DNA of 64,000 bases from Chitinophaga sp. CB10 (GTDB lineage: Bacteria; Bacteroidota; Bacteroidia; Chitinophagales; Chitinophagaceae), in NCBI GenBank assembly GCA_001870995.2, contig MLAV02000020.1, positions 62,001 to 126,000 on the forward strand, in the 5' to 3' direction. Position numbers and translations under genes: made by a program. This document shows, in pieces, positions 16,456-25,495 of this stretch. The notes under the pieces were generated by a model. It was not told where the DNA came from, ran no database searches, and saw only the letters and a program-made list of their open reading frames with translations. Position 1 is the stretch's first letter. Every line of letters starts with the position of its first letter.

Positions 16456-18048
16456 TTATCTCCAACGCGGATCGCCGGCAGTCGCTTTCCCGGGGAATCC
16501 GCTGTCCTTAATCCTGAAGTTACCATTGTAGGGATCTTCGAACAACGCCGCTACCGTGGCGGAATAACCTATTACCCCCGGAATCGGGTTGGAGGTAGCC
16601 GTATAATCGCCGGTAGTATAGGTAGCGCTGGCGCTGACAGTAGTGCCGCTGCCGGCACGTACGCCCCTCACGGAAATAGCGTTGCTGTTGATCCTGCCAT
16701 GGCCGAGGATGCAACCGGTAAACTTAATGCCGTTGGAAACATTGTTGGCATTAAAATCTACCAGGTAGGAAGTACTGTTCGCCTGGGGCGCTTCGTTGAT
16801 CGTCACATTGGTGAACTCAACCGCCTCGGCCTGTTTGCCGCCTACAATTACTTTCTGCATCTTGTACAGCGTACTGTTGGTGATGCGGATATTGCTCAGG
16901 GCAGATTGTGCATTCCCATTCACCACGCCATAATCTGCAATACTGTCTATCACACAATTGTTAAACCCAATGGTATTAATGGCAGTTCCTGCCGCATCCG
17001 CCGTCTGCACGCGCACCACGCCACGGAACATTTCCAGGTTGCAGGATTCAAAGTTCACCTTGCCAATGCTGCCTGCCTTGTTAATATTCATCACATAAGA
17101 GCCGGTATATACTGCGCCTTTCAGGGTCACCTCGCGGAACAGCACTGAGTCAATCGTAGCGCCGGCAGAGAGGTTCATGGCACTGTTGAAAGTAATCACC
17201 GGGTAATTCGGATTGAAGCTGATTTCTGCTACAATGCTCAGCGATTTACTCAGCACCACTTCTGAAGTAAAGGCATAGTTTTCGCCACGCTTGAGTATAA
17301 TGGTACTGCCGGATGGTACTACGGCAATGGTATCCATCAGTACGGACGGGCGGCCGCTGATGGCCGAAAGGTCGATCACCGTACCGTTTGCAGGCACGCC
17401 ATCTTTCGTTTTGAAAGTGATATAGCCTTTACTTTTTCCTGCCGCATCATAGATTTCCACATTATAAGTAGTTGCCGCTTTGAGGCCATTTACCTGGATA
17501 TGCCCGGCCTGGCTGGTAGCAGCGTCCAAAGCAACGGTAATCACCGGCTCGCTGGTCGCCTTCAGTTCCAGCTTCACAAAGCCGGGGGCCGGCTTCCAGC
17601 TGATGATGGCCGACTTATCGATAATATCCGTCGCAGCGGGATTGATCAGCCATTGCTCGCCGGAGATGGAAAAGCTTTTGCTGGTCAGCCAGTGGGAACT
17701 TTTCGTACTGTCGGCATTGTTGGTACGCACCCGCACAAAATATTTGGCACGCGGCGTCAGGTAATTATCGTTGATCCGGATACCGGAAGTATCGGTGGTG
17801 AAACGGTGTTCGTAAGTCGCAAAGGTGGAGTCCTTCGAGAGGTCCACTGTATAGGTGGCCTTCGTGGTGTACAGCGCCGCCTTCCAGGTGAGGATGGCCA
17901 CCGTATCTTCCGAAGAGATGCTGATTTCCCCGGAAGGCATAAACTCACGCGGCATTGCCAGGTCGTCTTCGGTACGTTTGCAGGCTCCCAGGCCGGCGAT
18001 TGCCAGCAGTATTACTACGAGGTATTTATAATTAAATCTGATAGTCAT
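16456..18048 (-). CDS. FN3 / DUF5123-DUF4957-like surface lipoprotein
   Basis: A 530-residue lipoprotein: MTIRFNYKYLVVILLAIAGLGAC gives a lipobox at Cys23, followed by Lys-Arg-Thr-Glu-Asp-Asp. Residues about 35-210 read as two fibronectin-III-like domains (AILTWKAALYTTKATYTVDLSKD; AIISWKPAPGFVKLELK). Residues about 225-530 are rich in short beta strands with NITNST-like turns, like the right-handed beta-helix of DUF5123/DUF4957 proteins found in Bacteroidota pectin loci. It probably binds pectin at the cell surface; weak lyase activity cannot be excluded. It lies between susD (11 bp upstream) and the PL1 lyase, so it shares their operon. Domain family names are from memory and moderately sure. 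Confidence 0.75.
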   Translation of the reverse strand: MTIRFNYKYLVVILLAIAGLGACKRTEDDLAMPREFMPSGEISISSEDTVAILTWKAALYTTKATYTVDLSKDSTFATYEHRFTTDTSGIRINDNYLTPRAKYFVRVRTNNADSTKSSHWLTSKSFSISGEQWLINPAATDIIDKSAIISWKPAPGFVKLELKATSEPVITVALDAATSQAGHIQVNGLKAATTYNVEIYDAAGKSKGYITFKTKDGVPANGTVIDLSAISGRPSVLMDTIAVVPSGSTIILKRGENYAFTSEVVLSKSLSIVAEISFNPNYPVITFNSAMNLSAGATIDSVLFREVTLKGAVYTGSYVMNINKAGSIGKVNFESCNLEMFRGVVRVQTADAAGTAINTIGFNNCVIDSIADYGVVNGNAQSALSNIRITNSTLYKMQKVIVGGKQAEAVEFTNVTINEAPQANSTSYLVDFNANNVSNGIKFTGCILGHGRINSNAISVRGVRAGSGTTVSASATYTTGDYTATSNPIPGVIGYSATVAALFEDPYNGNFRIKDSGFPGKATAGDPRWR

Positions 18049-18059
18049 GATAGGGATTT

Positions 18060-19892
18060 TTATTTGTAACCAAAGTTCTGCTCGAGTTTGTAATTACTGT
18101 TCATCGCATCCAGCGGAATAGGGAACAGCTCTTTCTTATTTGGCTCAAAGTAGCGCACGTACCCTTTCCGGTCGCCGGTGATATAATCCTCCGTTACGGA
18201 AGCTCTCCATGCTTTGGAAGTATAGCCTGACCCCGATGGTGCGGACGAAGTGCCCAGCCCCGGTTCAAAGAACACTTTGGAAGGCGCGCCGCCATACAGG
18301 TCCATGGTGGCCATCTCCTCAGCGGAAGTTCTCACCTTATACTCCGCCGCCTTGGTGTAGATATATGCCGGCACGTTGGCGTATCTGCCGGTACCGTTCA
18401 TAAACTCACGCAGCTTGTCTTTGGTTTCAGCAAATTTGGTAGCAATCAGGTTCCATCTGATCAGATCATATTTACGGATACCCTCACCGCCAAACTCCAA
18501 TAATCTTTCCTGTACAATGGCTTTGAAGAATCCTTCCTTATCCTGCGGGATAGCAGGGATCCTGTCCTCATGGCCCGCATAGGCGCGTTTGCGCACCCGC
18601 AGCAGCGCTTCCTGCGCCAGGGCGGAAGGCGCGCCGTTGATCTCGTTGTCCGCCTCCGCATACATCAGCAGGACGTCCGCAAAGCGCAGGATAGGCCAGT
18701 TCACCGCCAGGTTTTGCGCGGTACCGATGATACTGGTCCATGACCGCCTGAACTTACCATCTGTCATGGCTGCGCCGGTTGTCGCGATCTTCTTGCTATC
18801 CGCGTCAATTTCAAAACAGTTCAGGGTTACATCTCTCCTTACATCCCCGATGGAATCAAATTCATAGAAGTAGGTAGGGATGGCATTGATGCCGCCGCCT
18901 CCGCCGCCATATTTGGAGCTGGCATTGTGCCGCATACCGTTGTAATATCCCAGCTTACTGTCGGAGCTGGCGTTACCGCCAAAGGCGCCCACTTCAAAAA
19001 TCAACTCATGTTCATTATCCATGCGGGCCGCGGAATGCAACGTTTTAAAAAGGTTTTCATACACCGGGTTCAGGGAGTGTTCCGCAGGATGATCCATGAT
19101 ATCCTTACACTCGTCCATCGCTATCTGGTAGTATTTTTTATAGTCGCTGCCACGCTCCATCATTTTAGAGCTGGTGCGCAGCGCGTAACCGCCACGGGCC
19201 AGTGCAATCCTGGCGCGTAAGCCTTTTACGGTTGCTTTGGTAATGCGGATGTTTTGGTCGGGCGACTCACTTCTCCACGGCACAAGGTCTTCCGCAGTGG
19301 CCAGGTCGGCAAGGATGCGGTCCAGGATAGTGTCCTGGTTGGTGCGCGGCAGGTAAGGGTCCGCCAGGTCCGCAGCCGGTACAAAGTGCGCCGGCAGATC
19401 GCCCCAGTTGCGCACCGCCTCGTAATAAAACTGTGCGCGCAATGTCAGCGCTTCGCCCAGCATCTTACGCATCAGCTTTTTATCGTTCTCCGAACCGGAG
19501 TTATACGGTTTGGACAGCGGGATGTATTTGATACAGTTATTAGCCCTTTCAATGCCTTTAAACAACTGGTTAAAGCAGTTGGGCAGGTCGGTGTTGGCAG
19601 GGCTTGCGCCATAGCAACTGATCCCTCGGCGGTCGTCCGCATTGTAATCGCCGGAGGTCCTGAAATCATCAGCGGATTGCGGGAACAGCGTGGCGATGCG
19701 GCTACCGTAGCCGTTATCCCCGATCAACATGGCATAGGTGCCAACAATAGCGCTGTTGGTATTGGAAACGCTGTTGAAAGTATCGTCCAGCAAGACGGTA
19801 GAAGGCGAATCTACAGTCAGGTATTTTTTACAGGATGCCACGGTCAGCATACCGGCAGCAGCCAAAATGGTATATAGAGTACGTTTACGCAT
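18060..19892 (-). CDS. SusD/RagB-family nutrient-binding lipoprotein
   Basis: A 610-residue outer-membrane lipoprotein. The leader MRKRTLYTILAAAGMLTVASC gives a lipobox at Cys21, then KKYLTVDSPSTVLLDDTFNS. Alpha-helical TPR-like segments include ALTLRAQFYYEAVRNWGDLPA near residue 150 and ILRFADVLLMYAEADNEINGA near 410, and the C-terminus has the KGYVRYFEPNKKELFPIPLDAM tail: the hallmarks of SusD. It caps the SusC transporter encoded 19 bp upstream and binds glycan. The downstream PL1 lyase suggests a polygalacturonan or pectin ligand. Confidence 0.95.
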   Translation of the reverse strand: MRKRTLYTILAAAGMLTVASCKKYLTVDSPSTVLLDDTFNSVSNTNSAIVGTYAMLIGDNGYGSRIATLFPQSADDFRTSGDYNADDRRGISCYGASPANTDLPNCFNQLFKGIERANNCIKYIPLSKPYNSGSENDKKLMRKMLGEALTLRAQFYYEAVRNWGDLPAHFVPAADLADPYLPRTNQDTILDRILADLATAEDLVPWRSESPDQNIRITKATVKGLRARIALARGGYALRTSSKMMERGSDYKKYYQIAMDECKDIMDHPAEHSLNPVYENLFKTLHSAARMDNEHELIFEVGAFGGNASSDSKLGYYNGMRHNASSKYGGGGGGINAIPTYFYEFDSIGDVRRDVTLNCFEIDADSKKIATTGAAMTDGKFRRSWTSIIGTAQNLAVNWPILRFADVLLMYAEADNEINGAPSALAQEALLRVRKRAYAGHEDRIPAIPQDKEGFFKAIVQERLLEFGGEGIRKYDLIRWNLIATKFAETKDKLREFMNGTGRYANVPAYIYTKAAEYKVRTSAEEMATMDLYGGAPSKVFFEPGLGTSSAPSGSGYTSKAWRASVTEDYITGDRKGYVRYFEPNKKELFPIPLDAMNSNYKLEQNFGYK

Positions 19893-19911
19893 AATGAGTT
19901 ACAATTAAATC

Positions 19912-22900
19912 TTAGAAAGAAGCATTTATACCAGCCAGGATGAAACGGCTACGCGGATACGCAGAGTAATCAACAGACGGCGTCAGCGGATTATTGCGAC
20001 GGGTATTGGCCTCCGGATCATAACCACTGTACTTCGTGAAAGTATGGAGGTTGTTAACGGTAGCGTACACACGGAAACGGGAGAATACATTGGTGCGTTT
20101 CAGCAGTTTCTCCGGGATGGAATAACCCAGGGTGATGTTACTGATGCGCAGGAAGGAACCATCTTCGATCGCGAAGGAATGCAGGAAGTAGTTACCCAGC
20201 GGCGCGGACCAGTATTTGGTATCCTTGTTCAGGGCTTTCAGCGCCTCAGGATCGGTTACCTTCTGCCCATTGTCGTCATACCATTTCCATTGGTCTTTCA
20301 TGAACTCCAGCAGGTTATTGTCCTTATACAGGTACTGCGTGGTAAACTCCATCCTGTTGGCATTATACACTTTATTGCCATAGGAGAAGTTAAGGAAGAT
20401 GCTCATATCAAACCCGTTCCAGGTAAACTGGTTGTTGATACCGCCAAAGAACTTAGGCTGCGCGTTACCCAGCACAGTTCTGTCGTTGGCGCCGATGGTC
20501 ATGTTCTTATCATTTGTGAGCTTCTTCAGCTTCAGGTCGCCCGGCTGAGGGTCCCTGTTACCCAGGGCTACAGCGCCGGAGTTAGGCACATCTGCTTTCA
20601 GCGTGTATCGTTTGGTGGATGGGTTGTAATCAAAATCATCCACACTGTAGTAACCATCGGTTACATAGCCATAGAACTGGCCGATGGGAGCGCCTACTTC
20701 CACGAGGAAGTCATTCAGGCTGTTCACCCATCCGGACTGCGCAAAGTAGGATTTCAGCGGGTTGCCGCTTGGGTCCGTACCCAGGCTCACGATGGTATTT
20801 TTATTATGCGCCACGTTGAAACTTACATTCCAGTTGAATTTCTTTTTAGCGAAAATGGAGGCATTAATCTGCAATTCCACGCCGGTATTTTTGGTTTTAC
20901 CGATGTTCTGCATTTGTGTGGCATAACCGGTCGTCTGTGGAATTTGCGCAGCCAGCAGGAGGTCGCGGGTATTGTTATTATAGAAGTCTACCGTGGCGTT
21001 GATGCGGTTATCCAGGAAGCTCACATCCAGCCCCAGGTTGCGGGCAACGGTGGTTTCCCATTTCAGCCTTGGATTGGCGAGGGATACCGGCGCCAGGCCA
21101 GGCGTCACCGCTTCCTCAAAGGCATAGCTGGCATTCTTAGCGTCAAACACGGTGCGGAAAAGGTCGTTGGCAATGCGGTTGTTACCGGAGGTACCCAGGC
21201 TGGCGCGCACCTTCAGGTCAGACAGCCAGCGGATATCCGCTTCCTTAAACCAGTTCTCTTCTGCCACGCGCCAGGCCACCGCTGCGGATGGGAAGAAGGC
21301 GAATCCGTTTTCGTAGTTGAACTTGGAAGAACCATCATACCGGCCTGTTAAAGTGAGCATATAGCGGCTATCGTAAGAGTAGTTTAACCTGCCGAAAAAG
21401 GATATCAGCCTTGCCTGTGATTCGCTGGTGGTGGCAGGGTCCTGCACATAACCGGATGGAGGCGTGGCTTTATCGATACCGGCAAAAGCCTGTTCCGGTG
21501 AAAGGTCCACCGGGATGAATTTTACGGTGCTGTTGAAAGTAGTAGCCTTCGTCTGGTACAGCTCCTGGCCCAGCAATACATTCACATTATGCTTTTTGGC
21601 AAAAGTATGTTTGTAGTTCAGGGTGTTGGAGTTGGTCAGCGTCATAGTTTCACCGGTGTTGATAGACACGACTGCGAGGCCGGCATTGCTGCGCGCCACG
21701 CTGGTCACCTCGCCGTTGTAAGTATTCGCCCTGCTGTTGTTGGCAGTGATACCGGCTACGGATTTAAACGTAAGGTCCCTGGTGATATCATAGCTAAAGT
21801 AACCGCTGAAGTTACCATCGTTGCGATAATCGTATTTCAGTTCGTTATGCGCCAGTAATACAGGACTGGTGAGGTTGGTGAGATCGGCATAGGCCGGATC
21901 GAATATATCCACCACATCTTCCTGGCCTGTACCGATGAACGGTTTGTAGCGAACGGAGTTGCGCAAACGGTTAGTACCCTGGGAACCCGTAGCGGAAGTG
22001 CCCACCCCATCTATACGCTGCCGGCCATAACGGGCGGTGAGGCCCACTTTCAGCCGGTCTGACGCCTGGTGGTCAAAGCGGAAAGAGAGCATATTACGGC
22101 GGTAACCTGATTCCAGCATGATGCCATCATCTTTCAGGTTATTGAGCGTAAGGTTGAAGCTCGTGGTTTTGGAACCGCCGGATACGGTGACCACGTTCGT
22201 CAGGTTCTTTGCATCACGGCCAAACACCTCATCCTGCCAGTCGGTAAATGGCATGTTCCTGTATAATTCCAGGTCTTCCCAGCGGCCATATTTATCGCGG
22301 AAGGAGTTGGCCGTAGCCTCATCTGTATTGTAGTTATATACCTTGTACTGGTATTTCACATAGTCGTAAGGTTTCAGCACAGCCAGCTTATTCACAATGC
22401 TGCGGGTACCGGCATAGCCGTCGTAGCTCACGCGGGTTTTCATTTCCTTCCCTCCTTTCGTAGTGATGATCACCACGCCGTTTGCGCCGCGGGCGCCGTA
22501 GATGGCGGTGGATGCCGCATCTTTCAGTACGTCGATGGATTGGATTTCCTGCGGGGAAAGTAAAGACAGCGCATTCTCTACCTGGATACCGTCCACAATG
22601 TAGAGCGGGGAGTTATCCTGTGTGATGGAACCGCCACCGCGTACACGGATCAGGATTTCCGCACCCGGGCGGCCTTCCGTCGTCGTTACCTGCACACCCG
22701 CCAGGCGGCCGGCCAGCGCTTCCGCCACGGTATTGGCCGGAATGTCCTTCAACTCTTTGGTGGCGTTAATGCTGGATACAGAACCGGTGAATTCCCCGCG
22801 GGGCATGGTGCCGTAACCTACCACCACCACCTCATTCATGTTGGCGTTGGATTGCTCCAGGGTCACATTCAGGGTTTGACCCGCTTTTACAGGTATCACC

Positions 22901-23142
22901 TTCGCCTGGTAGCCAATGTAGGTAAACTGCAATTGCGCTGCATTATCATTTGGCAAATTGATCGTGAAGCGCCCGTTAACATCTGTATTAACCCCTGTTG
23001 AAGTGTTCATCAGGCGAACAGTTACTCCCGGTAAGGGATCGCCTGCTTCTTTGTTGGTGACTGTTCCCTTTACCTGACGGGATTGGGCAAAGCCAGCCAT
23101 ACTGCCACATATGATGGCAACAAGGAGAAGAATTCTTTTCAT
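19912..23142 (-). CDS. SusC/RagA-family TonB-dependent outer-membrane transporter
   Basis: A 1076-residue transporter. A signal peptide ends near GFAQ20. A carboxypeptidase-D-regulatory-like domain (about 24-96, VKGTVTNKEAGDPLPGVTV) is followed by the canonical NEVVVVGYG at 103-111, a plug domain with YIVDGIQVENALSLLSPQEI and VLKDAASTAIYGARGANGVVIITTKGG, and a large beta-barrel ending SAYPRSRFILAGINASF with a terminal Phe. It imports pectin-derived oligosaccharides with its SusD partner. It is the first gene of the operon susC-susD-DUF5123-like-PL1. Unlike the two SusC genes further downstream in the window, it is a standard family member. Confidence 0.96.
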   Translation of the reverse strand: MKRILLLVAIICGSMAGFAQSRQVKGTVTNKEAGDPLPGVTVRLMNTSTGVNTDVNGRFTINLPNDNAAQLQFTYIGYQAKVIPVKAGQTLNVTLEQSNANMNEVVVVGYGTMPRGEFTGSVSSINATKELKDIPANTVAEALAGRLAGVQVTTTEGRPGAEILIRVRGGGSITQDNSPLYIVDGIQVENALSLLSPQEIQSIDVLKDAASTAIYGARGANGVVIITTKGGKEMKTRVSYDGYAGTRSIVNKLAVLKPYDYVKYQYKVYNYNTDEATANSFRDKYGRWEDLELYRNMPFTDWQDEVFGRDAKNLTNVVTVSGGSKTTSFNLTLNNLKDDGIMLESGYRRNMLSFRFDHQASDRLKVGLTARYGRQRIDGVGTSATGSQGTNRLRNSVRYKPFIGTGQEDVVDIFDPAYADLTNLTSPVLLAHNELKYDYRNDGNFSGYFSYDITRDLTFKSVAGITANNSRANTYNGEVTSVARSNAGLAVVSINTGETMTLTNSNTLNYKHTFAKKHNVNVLLGQELYQTKATTFNSTVKFIPVDLSPEQAFAGIDKATPPSGYVQDPATTSESQARLISFFGRLNYSYDSRYMLTLTGRYDGSSKFNYENGFAFFPSAAVAWRVAEENWFKEADIRWLSDLKVRASLGTSGNNRIANDLFRTVFDAKNASYAFEEAVTPGLAPVSLANPRLKWETTVARNLGLDVSFLDNRINATVDFYNNNTRDLLLAAQIPQTTGYATQMQNIGKTKNTGVELQINASIFAKKKFNWNVSFNVAHNKNTIVSLGTDPSGNPLKSYFAQSGWVNSLNDFLVEVGAPIGQFYGYVTDGYYSVDDFDYNPSTKRYTLKADVPNSGAVALGNRDPQPGDLKLKKLTNDKNMTIGANDRTVLGNAQPKFFGGINNQFTWNGFDMSIFLNFSYGNKVYNANRMEFTTQYLYKDNNLLEFMKDQWKWYDDNGQKVTDPEALKALNKDTKYWSAPLGNYFLHSFAIEDGSFLRISNITLGYSIPEKLLKRTNVFSRFRVYATVNNLHTFTKYSGYDPEANTRRNNPLTPSVDYSAYPRSRFILAGINASF

Positions 23143-23188
23143 AAGTGGAAAAAAGATTTAATGTCCGTTGAAGAACTCCTTTTCGAAT

Positions 23189-23218
23189 GAAATTTAGGTT
23201 GATAGAATCAGCTTTTCA
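23189..23218 (-). promoter_or_regulatory. Candidate promoter of the pectin susC operon
   Basis: Minus strand: TAAATTTC at 23196-23189 (7 of 8 to TAnnTTTG), 47 bp before the susC start. The -33 position has no clear TTG box and is instead occupied by TGAAAAGCTGAT (23218-23207), one arm of an inverted repeat. This suggests an activator-dependent promoter. Confidence 0.35.
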
Positions 23219-23307
23219 GCTGTATGACGTGCTATGTTGTTGGTGTCTATAGGTCAGGAAGCATTCTTTTGAATAATTTTCATTAACGTGTCCCATGAAA
23301 AGCTGAT
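23207..23307. repeat. 12-bp inverted repeat flanking the susC promoter region
   Basis: ATCAGCTTTTCA (23207-23218) and its exact reverse complement TGAAAAGCTGAT (23296-23307) are separated by 77 bp. The promoter-proximal arm sits at the -33 position. They are candidate paired operator sites, possibly able to loop; the binding protein is unknown. Confidence 0.5.
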
Positions 23308-23441
23308 AGCCTGTTGTTCGTTTCAGATCCATAGCTCTGGTAACAATTTTACTCTCTAATTTTCTAACCGCCAACAGTTTGCTCCTAATTATTTACGCAA
23401 TCGTTCCCAAAAGGGTCATTTTGACGTGATAACAAAAAAAA

Positions 23442-23467
23442 TCCCTCGCCGGAAAACCAGCGAGGGA
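23442..23467 (-). terminator. Terminator of the rhamnogalacturonan operon
   Basis: TCCCTCGC pairs with GCGAGGGA around a 10-base loop that itself contains GG/CC. On the minus strand it is followed by eight T residues (23441-23434). It isolates the GH105 end of the large operon from the pectin susC promoter. Confidence 0.85.
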
Positions 23468-23556
23468 ATGGGCAAAAATACACCGCATCTACTCAAAACG
23501 GTATCTTGTAAGAGGCTATCCTCTTATTTATCAGGTTAATGACAGCGGGACTATGA

Positions 23557-23594
23557 ATCCGGGAAACCCATTGAACCCAGCGGGTTTTCCGGAT
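23557..23594 (-). repeat. Strong hairpin directly after the GH105 stop codon
   Basis: ATCCGGGAAACCC and GGGTTTTCCGGAT pair over 13 bp with a single mismatch in DNA (a G-T/A-C type position that may wobble, depending on strand) and a 12-base loop. It begins 6 bp past the GH105 stop. No T run follows it, so it is more likely a 3'-protecting structure upstream of the true terminator at 23442. Confidence 0.6.
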
Positions 23595-23600
23595 CCTTTA

Positions 23601-24725
23601 TTATTTTTTCTTCAGCTGATATACTTCCGAACCTGCCAGCAGGAAGCATCCCAGCCCATAATCTTCAAAGTCGGGAATCTTATCATAGCTCACCGGCTGT
23701 CCGTCCTTCGGCTCCTTGCCGGTGCTTTGCACCCAGCCCAGCGCGCCGTTGGGATGCACGCAGTCCTTCAGCATCGCATTCCAGGCTTTGGCGAGTACCG
23801 GCAGGTACACCTTCCGGTCAATAAGGCCCTTGTTGATGCCCCAGGCCATGCCATACACGAAAAGCGAGGTACCGGTCAGCTCCTTACCTGGATACTCCGT
23901 AGGGTCGGCCAGGCTTACATTCCAGTAGCCGTCCGGGCGTTGCAGCGGGAGCAGCGCAGCCAGCATGTCCTTGTAATCCTGCATGTATTCAGCATAGTGC
24001 GGATCGGTTTTCGGCAGCTCCTCCAGGGTACGTACCAGTGCCGCTACCACCCATCCATTGCCCCTGCTCCAATAGCACTGTTTTCCGCCAACGGTGGTAT
24101 AAGGCGGCACGAAGTCCTTATCTCTCCACCACAACTTATCAGCGGGGTTATACAAGCCATTGGTCCCATGCTGATGCTTGGTATAGCTGTACATCCGGTA
24201 CATGAAGTCGAAATAGCTGTTATCCTTGTTATCTACCCCCAGTTTCACAAACACCGGCATCGCCATCTGCAGCGCGTCAATCCACCACCAATCGTCCACC
24301 TTATCGGTGCTCTTCATATTGTCGATAGCGGCCTTTACTTCCTTAATGTACTGCGGGTCCTTATCGATCCTGTACAGGTCAATGTAGGTCTGCCCGGCGC
24401 AGATATTATCTGCATTCCGCACGGTAGGGCCGCCCCAGAGGCCCCAGTTGTGGCTCTTGCCCCAGTCCAGCGCATATTGCTTGTAAGCGGGTTTCTTATC
24501 AATATTATACAGCGCCATCAACCCCTCGTAATACACAGCCCGGGTCCAGAGGTTGGACGGACGTTCTTTTTTCACGAACGTCGGTTTCCCCGGATCAGCG
24601 TACTTTTCCATGAAGTACTTATTCGTCAGCTCCAGCGCTTTCAGTGTTTTCTTCTTATCGGGGAGCTGCTGGGCATTCGCCTGCAAGGCCCCGATCATCG
24701 TTAATGCTATCAGTATCTTTTTCAT
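23601..24725 (-). CDS. Unsaturated rhamnogalacturonyl hydrolase, GH105
   Basis: A 374-residue (alpha/alpha)6-barrel enzyme of the YteR/RhiN type that removes the 4,5-unsaturated galacturonic acid left at the non-reducing end by rhamnogalacturonan lyase. A signal peptide (MKKILIALTMIGALQANAQ) predicts periplasmic location. DDWWWIDALQMAMP places the likely catalytic Asp at 150, near the known Asp143 of YteR. NADNICAGQTYIDLY and CYWSRGNGWVVAALVRTLEELP line the cleft. Its start overlaps the CE12 stop by 4 bp (ATGA), and it is the last gene of the locus. It acts directly on PL11 products, which fits its neighbours. Confidence 0.94.
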   Translation of the reverse strand: MKKILIALTMIGALQANAQQLPDKKKTLKALELTNKYFMEKYADPGKPTFVKKERPSNLWTRAVYYEGLMALYNIDKKPAYKQYALDWGKSHNWGLWGGPTVRNADNICAGQTYIDLYRIDKDPQYIKEVKAAIDNMKSTDKVDDWWWIDALQMAMPVFVKLGVDNKDNSYFDFMYRMYSYTKHQHGTNGLYNPADKLWWRDKDFVPPYTTVGGKQCYWSRGNGWVVAALVRTLEELPKTDPHYAEYMQDYKDMLAALLPLQRPDGYWNVSLADPTEYPGKELTGTSLFVYGMAWGINKGLIDRKVYLPVLAKAWNAMLKDCVHPNGALGWVQSTGKEPKDGQPVSYDKIPDFEDYGLGCFLLAGSEVYQLKKK

Positions 24726-25495
24726 CTCAGGTAACTATTAAGCGTACATCCAGGTATTTGCTTCAGTCCTTCCACCACCGCGCCGGCATTGAGCGCCGCG
24801 CCTTCTTTATTGGTATGCGTATGGTCTCCTTTAAACAGCGCGGCTACTTTTTCCTTGCCCAGCGCTTCATATTTTTCAGCAATGATATTATTCAGGTCAA
24901 TGAAGAAAGCGCCGGTGGTATCGGCCGTCTGCCGGGCCCATAAGCCATAGTCGGCATTGCCGCGCTTTACCTTGTCGCCATTCCAGTTATCCCGTGGCAC
25001 GGGTGAGCAAATGATGGCAATGGCGCCTTTCGCTTTGGCCTCTGCCACATACTTGCGCATGTACCAGCCATAGGTATGTACCACTTCCTGCTGCTTGCGG
25101 ATAGGGTTGTAAATTTCCTTAGATTCTTCCCCGGTACCGCGGATGGTGCCTCTTGCGCGGGCGGTATCGTCCAGCGGACCGGCATCGTTGTGGCCAAACT
25201 GCATGATCACGTAGTCGCCCGGCTTCAGCTCAGCCAGGATTCTTTCCCAGCGGCCTTCCGTGAGGAAGGTGCGGCTACTCCGCCCGCCGATCGCATGGTT
25301 TTGCACCTCGATTTTCGCCGTATCAAAATAACTGTCTATCAGCGTTCCCCAGCCCCATTGGCCGGTACTGCCTTTACCGTCGCCGTTTTTCACGGTACTG
25401 TCTCCAATGATATACAGCACGGGCTTTTTCACCTGCGTAAAGGCAGTCATGAGCAGGCAAAGGGCGGCCAGGCCCAGGTATTTTACTTTCTTCAT
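24722..25495 (-). CDS. Rhamnogalacturonan acetylesterase, CE12 (SGNH hydrolase)
   Basis: A 257-residue exported esterase that removes acetyl groups from galacturonic acid of rhamnogalacturonan I. The SGNH blocks are all visible: IIGDST with nucleophile Ser33, GGRSSRT at 70-76, GHND at 101-104, and D224-HTH227 giving the catalytic Asp and His. A signal peptide ends near MTAFTQVKK. Its start overlaps the PL11 stop by 4 bp and its stop overlaps the GH105 start by 4 bp, so the three proteins are likely translationally coupled. Deacetylation would open the backbone to PL11 and GH28. Confidence 0.94.
   Translation of the reverse strand: MKKVKYLGLAALCLLMTAFTQVKKPVLYIIGDSTVKNGDGKGSTGQWGWGTLIDSYFDTAKIEVQNHAIGGRSSRTFLTEGRWERILAELKPGDYVIMQFGHNDAGPLDDTARARGTIRGTGEESKEIYNPIRKQQEVVHTYGWYMRKYVAEAKAKGAIAIICSPVPRDNWNGDKVKRGNADYGLWARQTADTTGAFFIDLNNIIAEKYEALGKEKVAALFKGDHTHTNKEGAALNAGAVVEGLKQIPGCTLNSYLR

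Larger units (their letters stand above)
23143..23600. other. 458-bp intergenic region between two minus-strand operons
   Basis: No credible gene is seen. It holds two hairpins ending the GH105 operon (23557-23594 and 23442-23467), a candidate promoter for the susC operon (23189-23218) and a widely spaced 12-bp inverted repeat (23207-23218 with 23296-23307), listed separately. Confidence 0.7.

Noticed and set aside
23553..24704. Open frame of 383 codons antisense to GH105
   Set aside because: GH105 on the minus strand has a signal peptide and catalytic motifs; the antisense translation has none.
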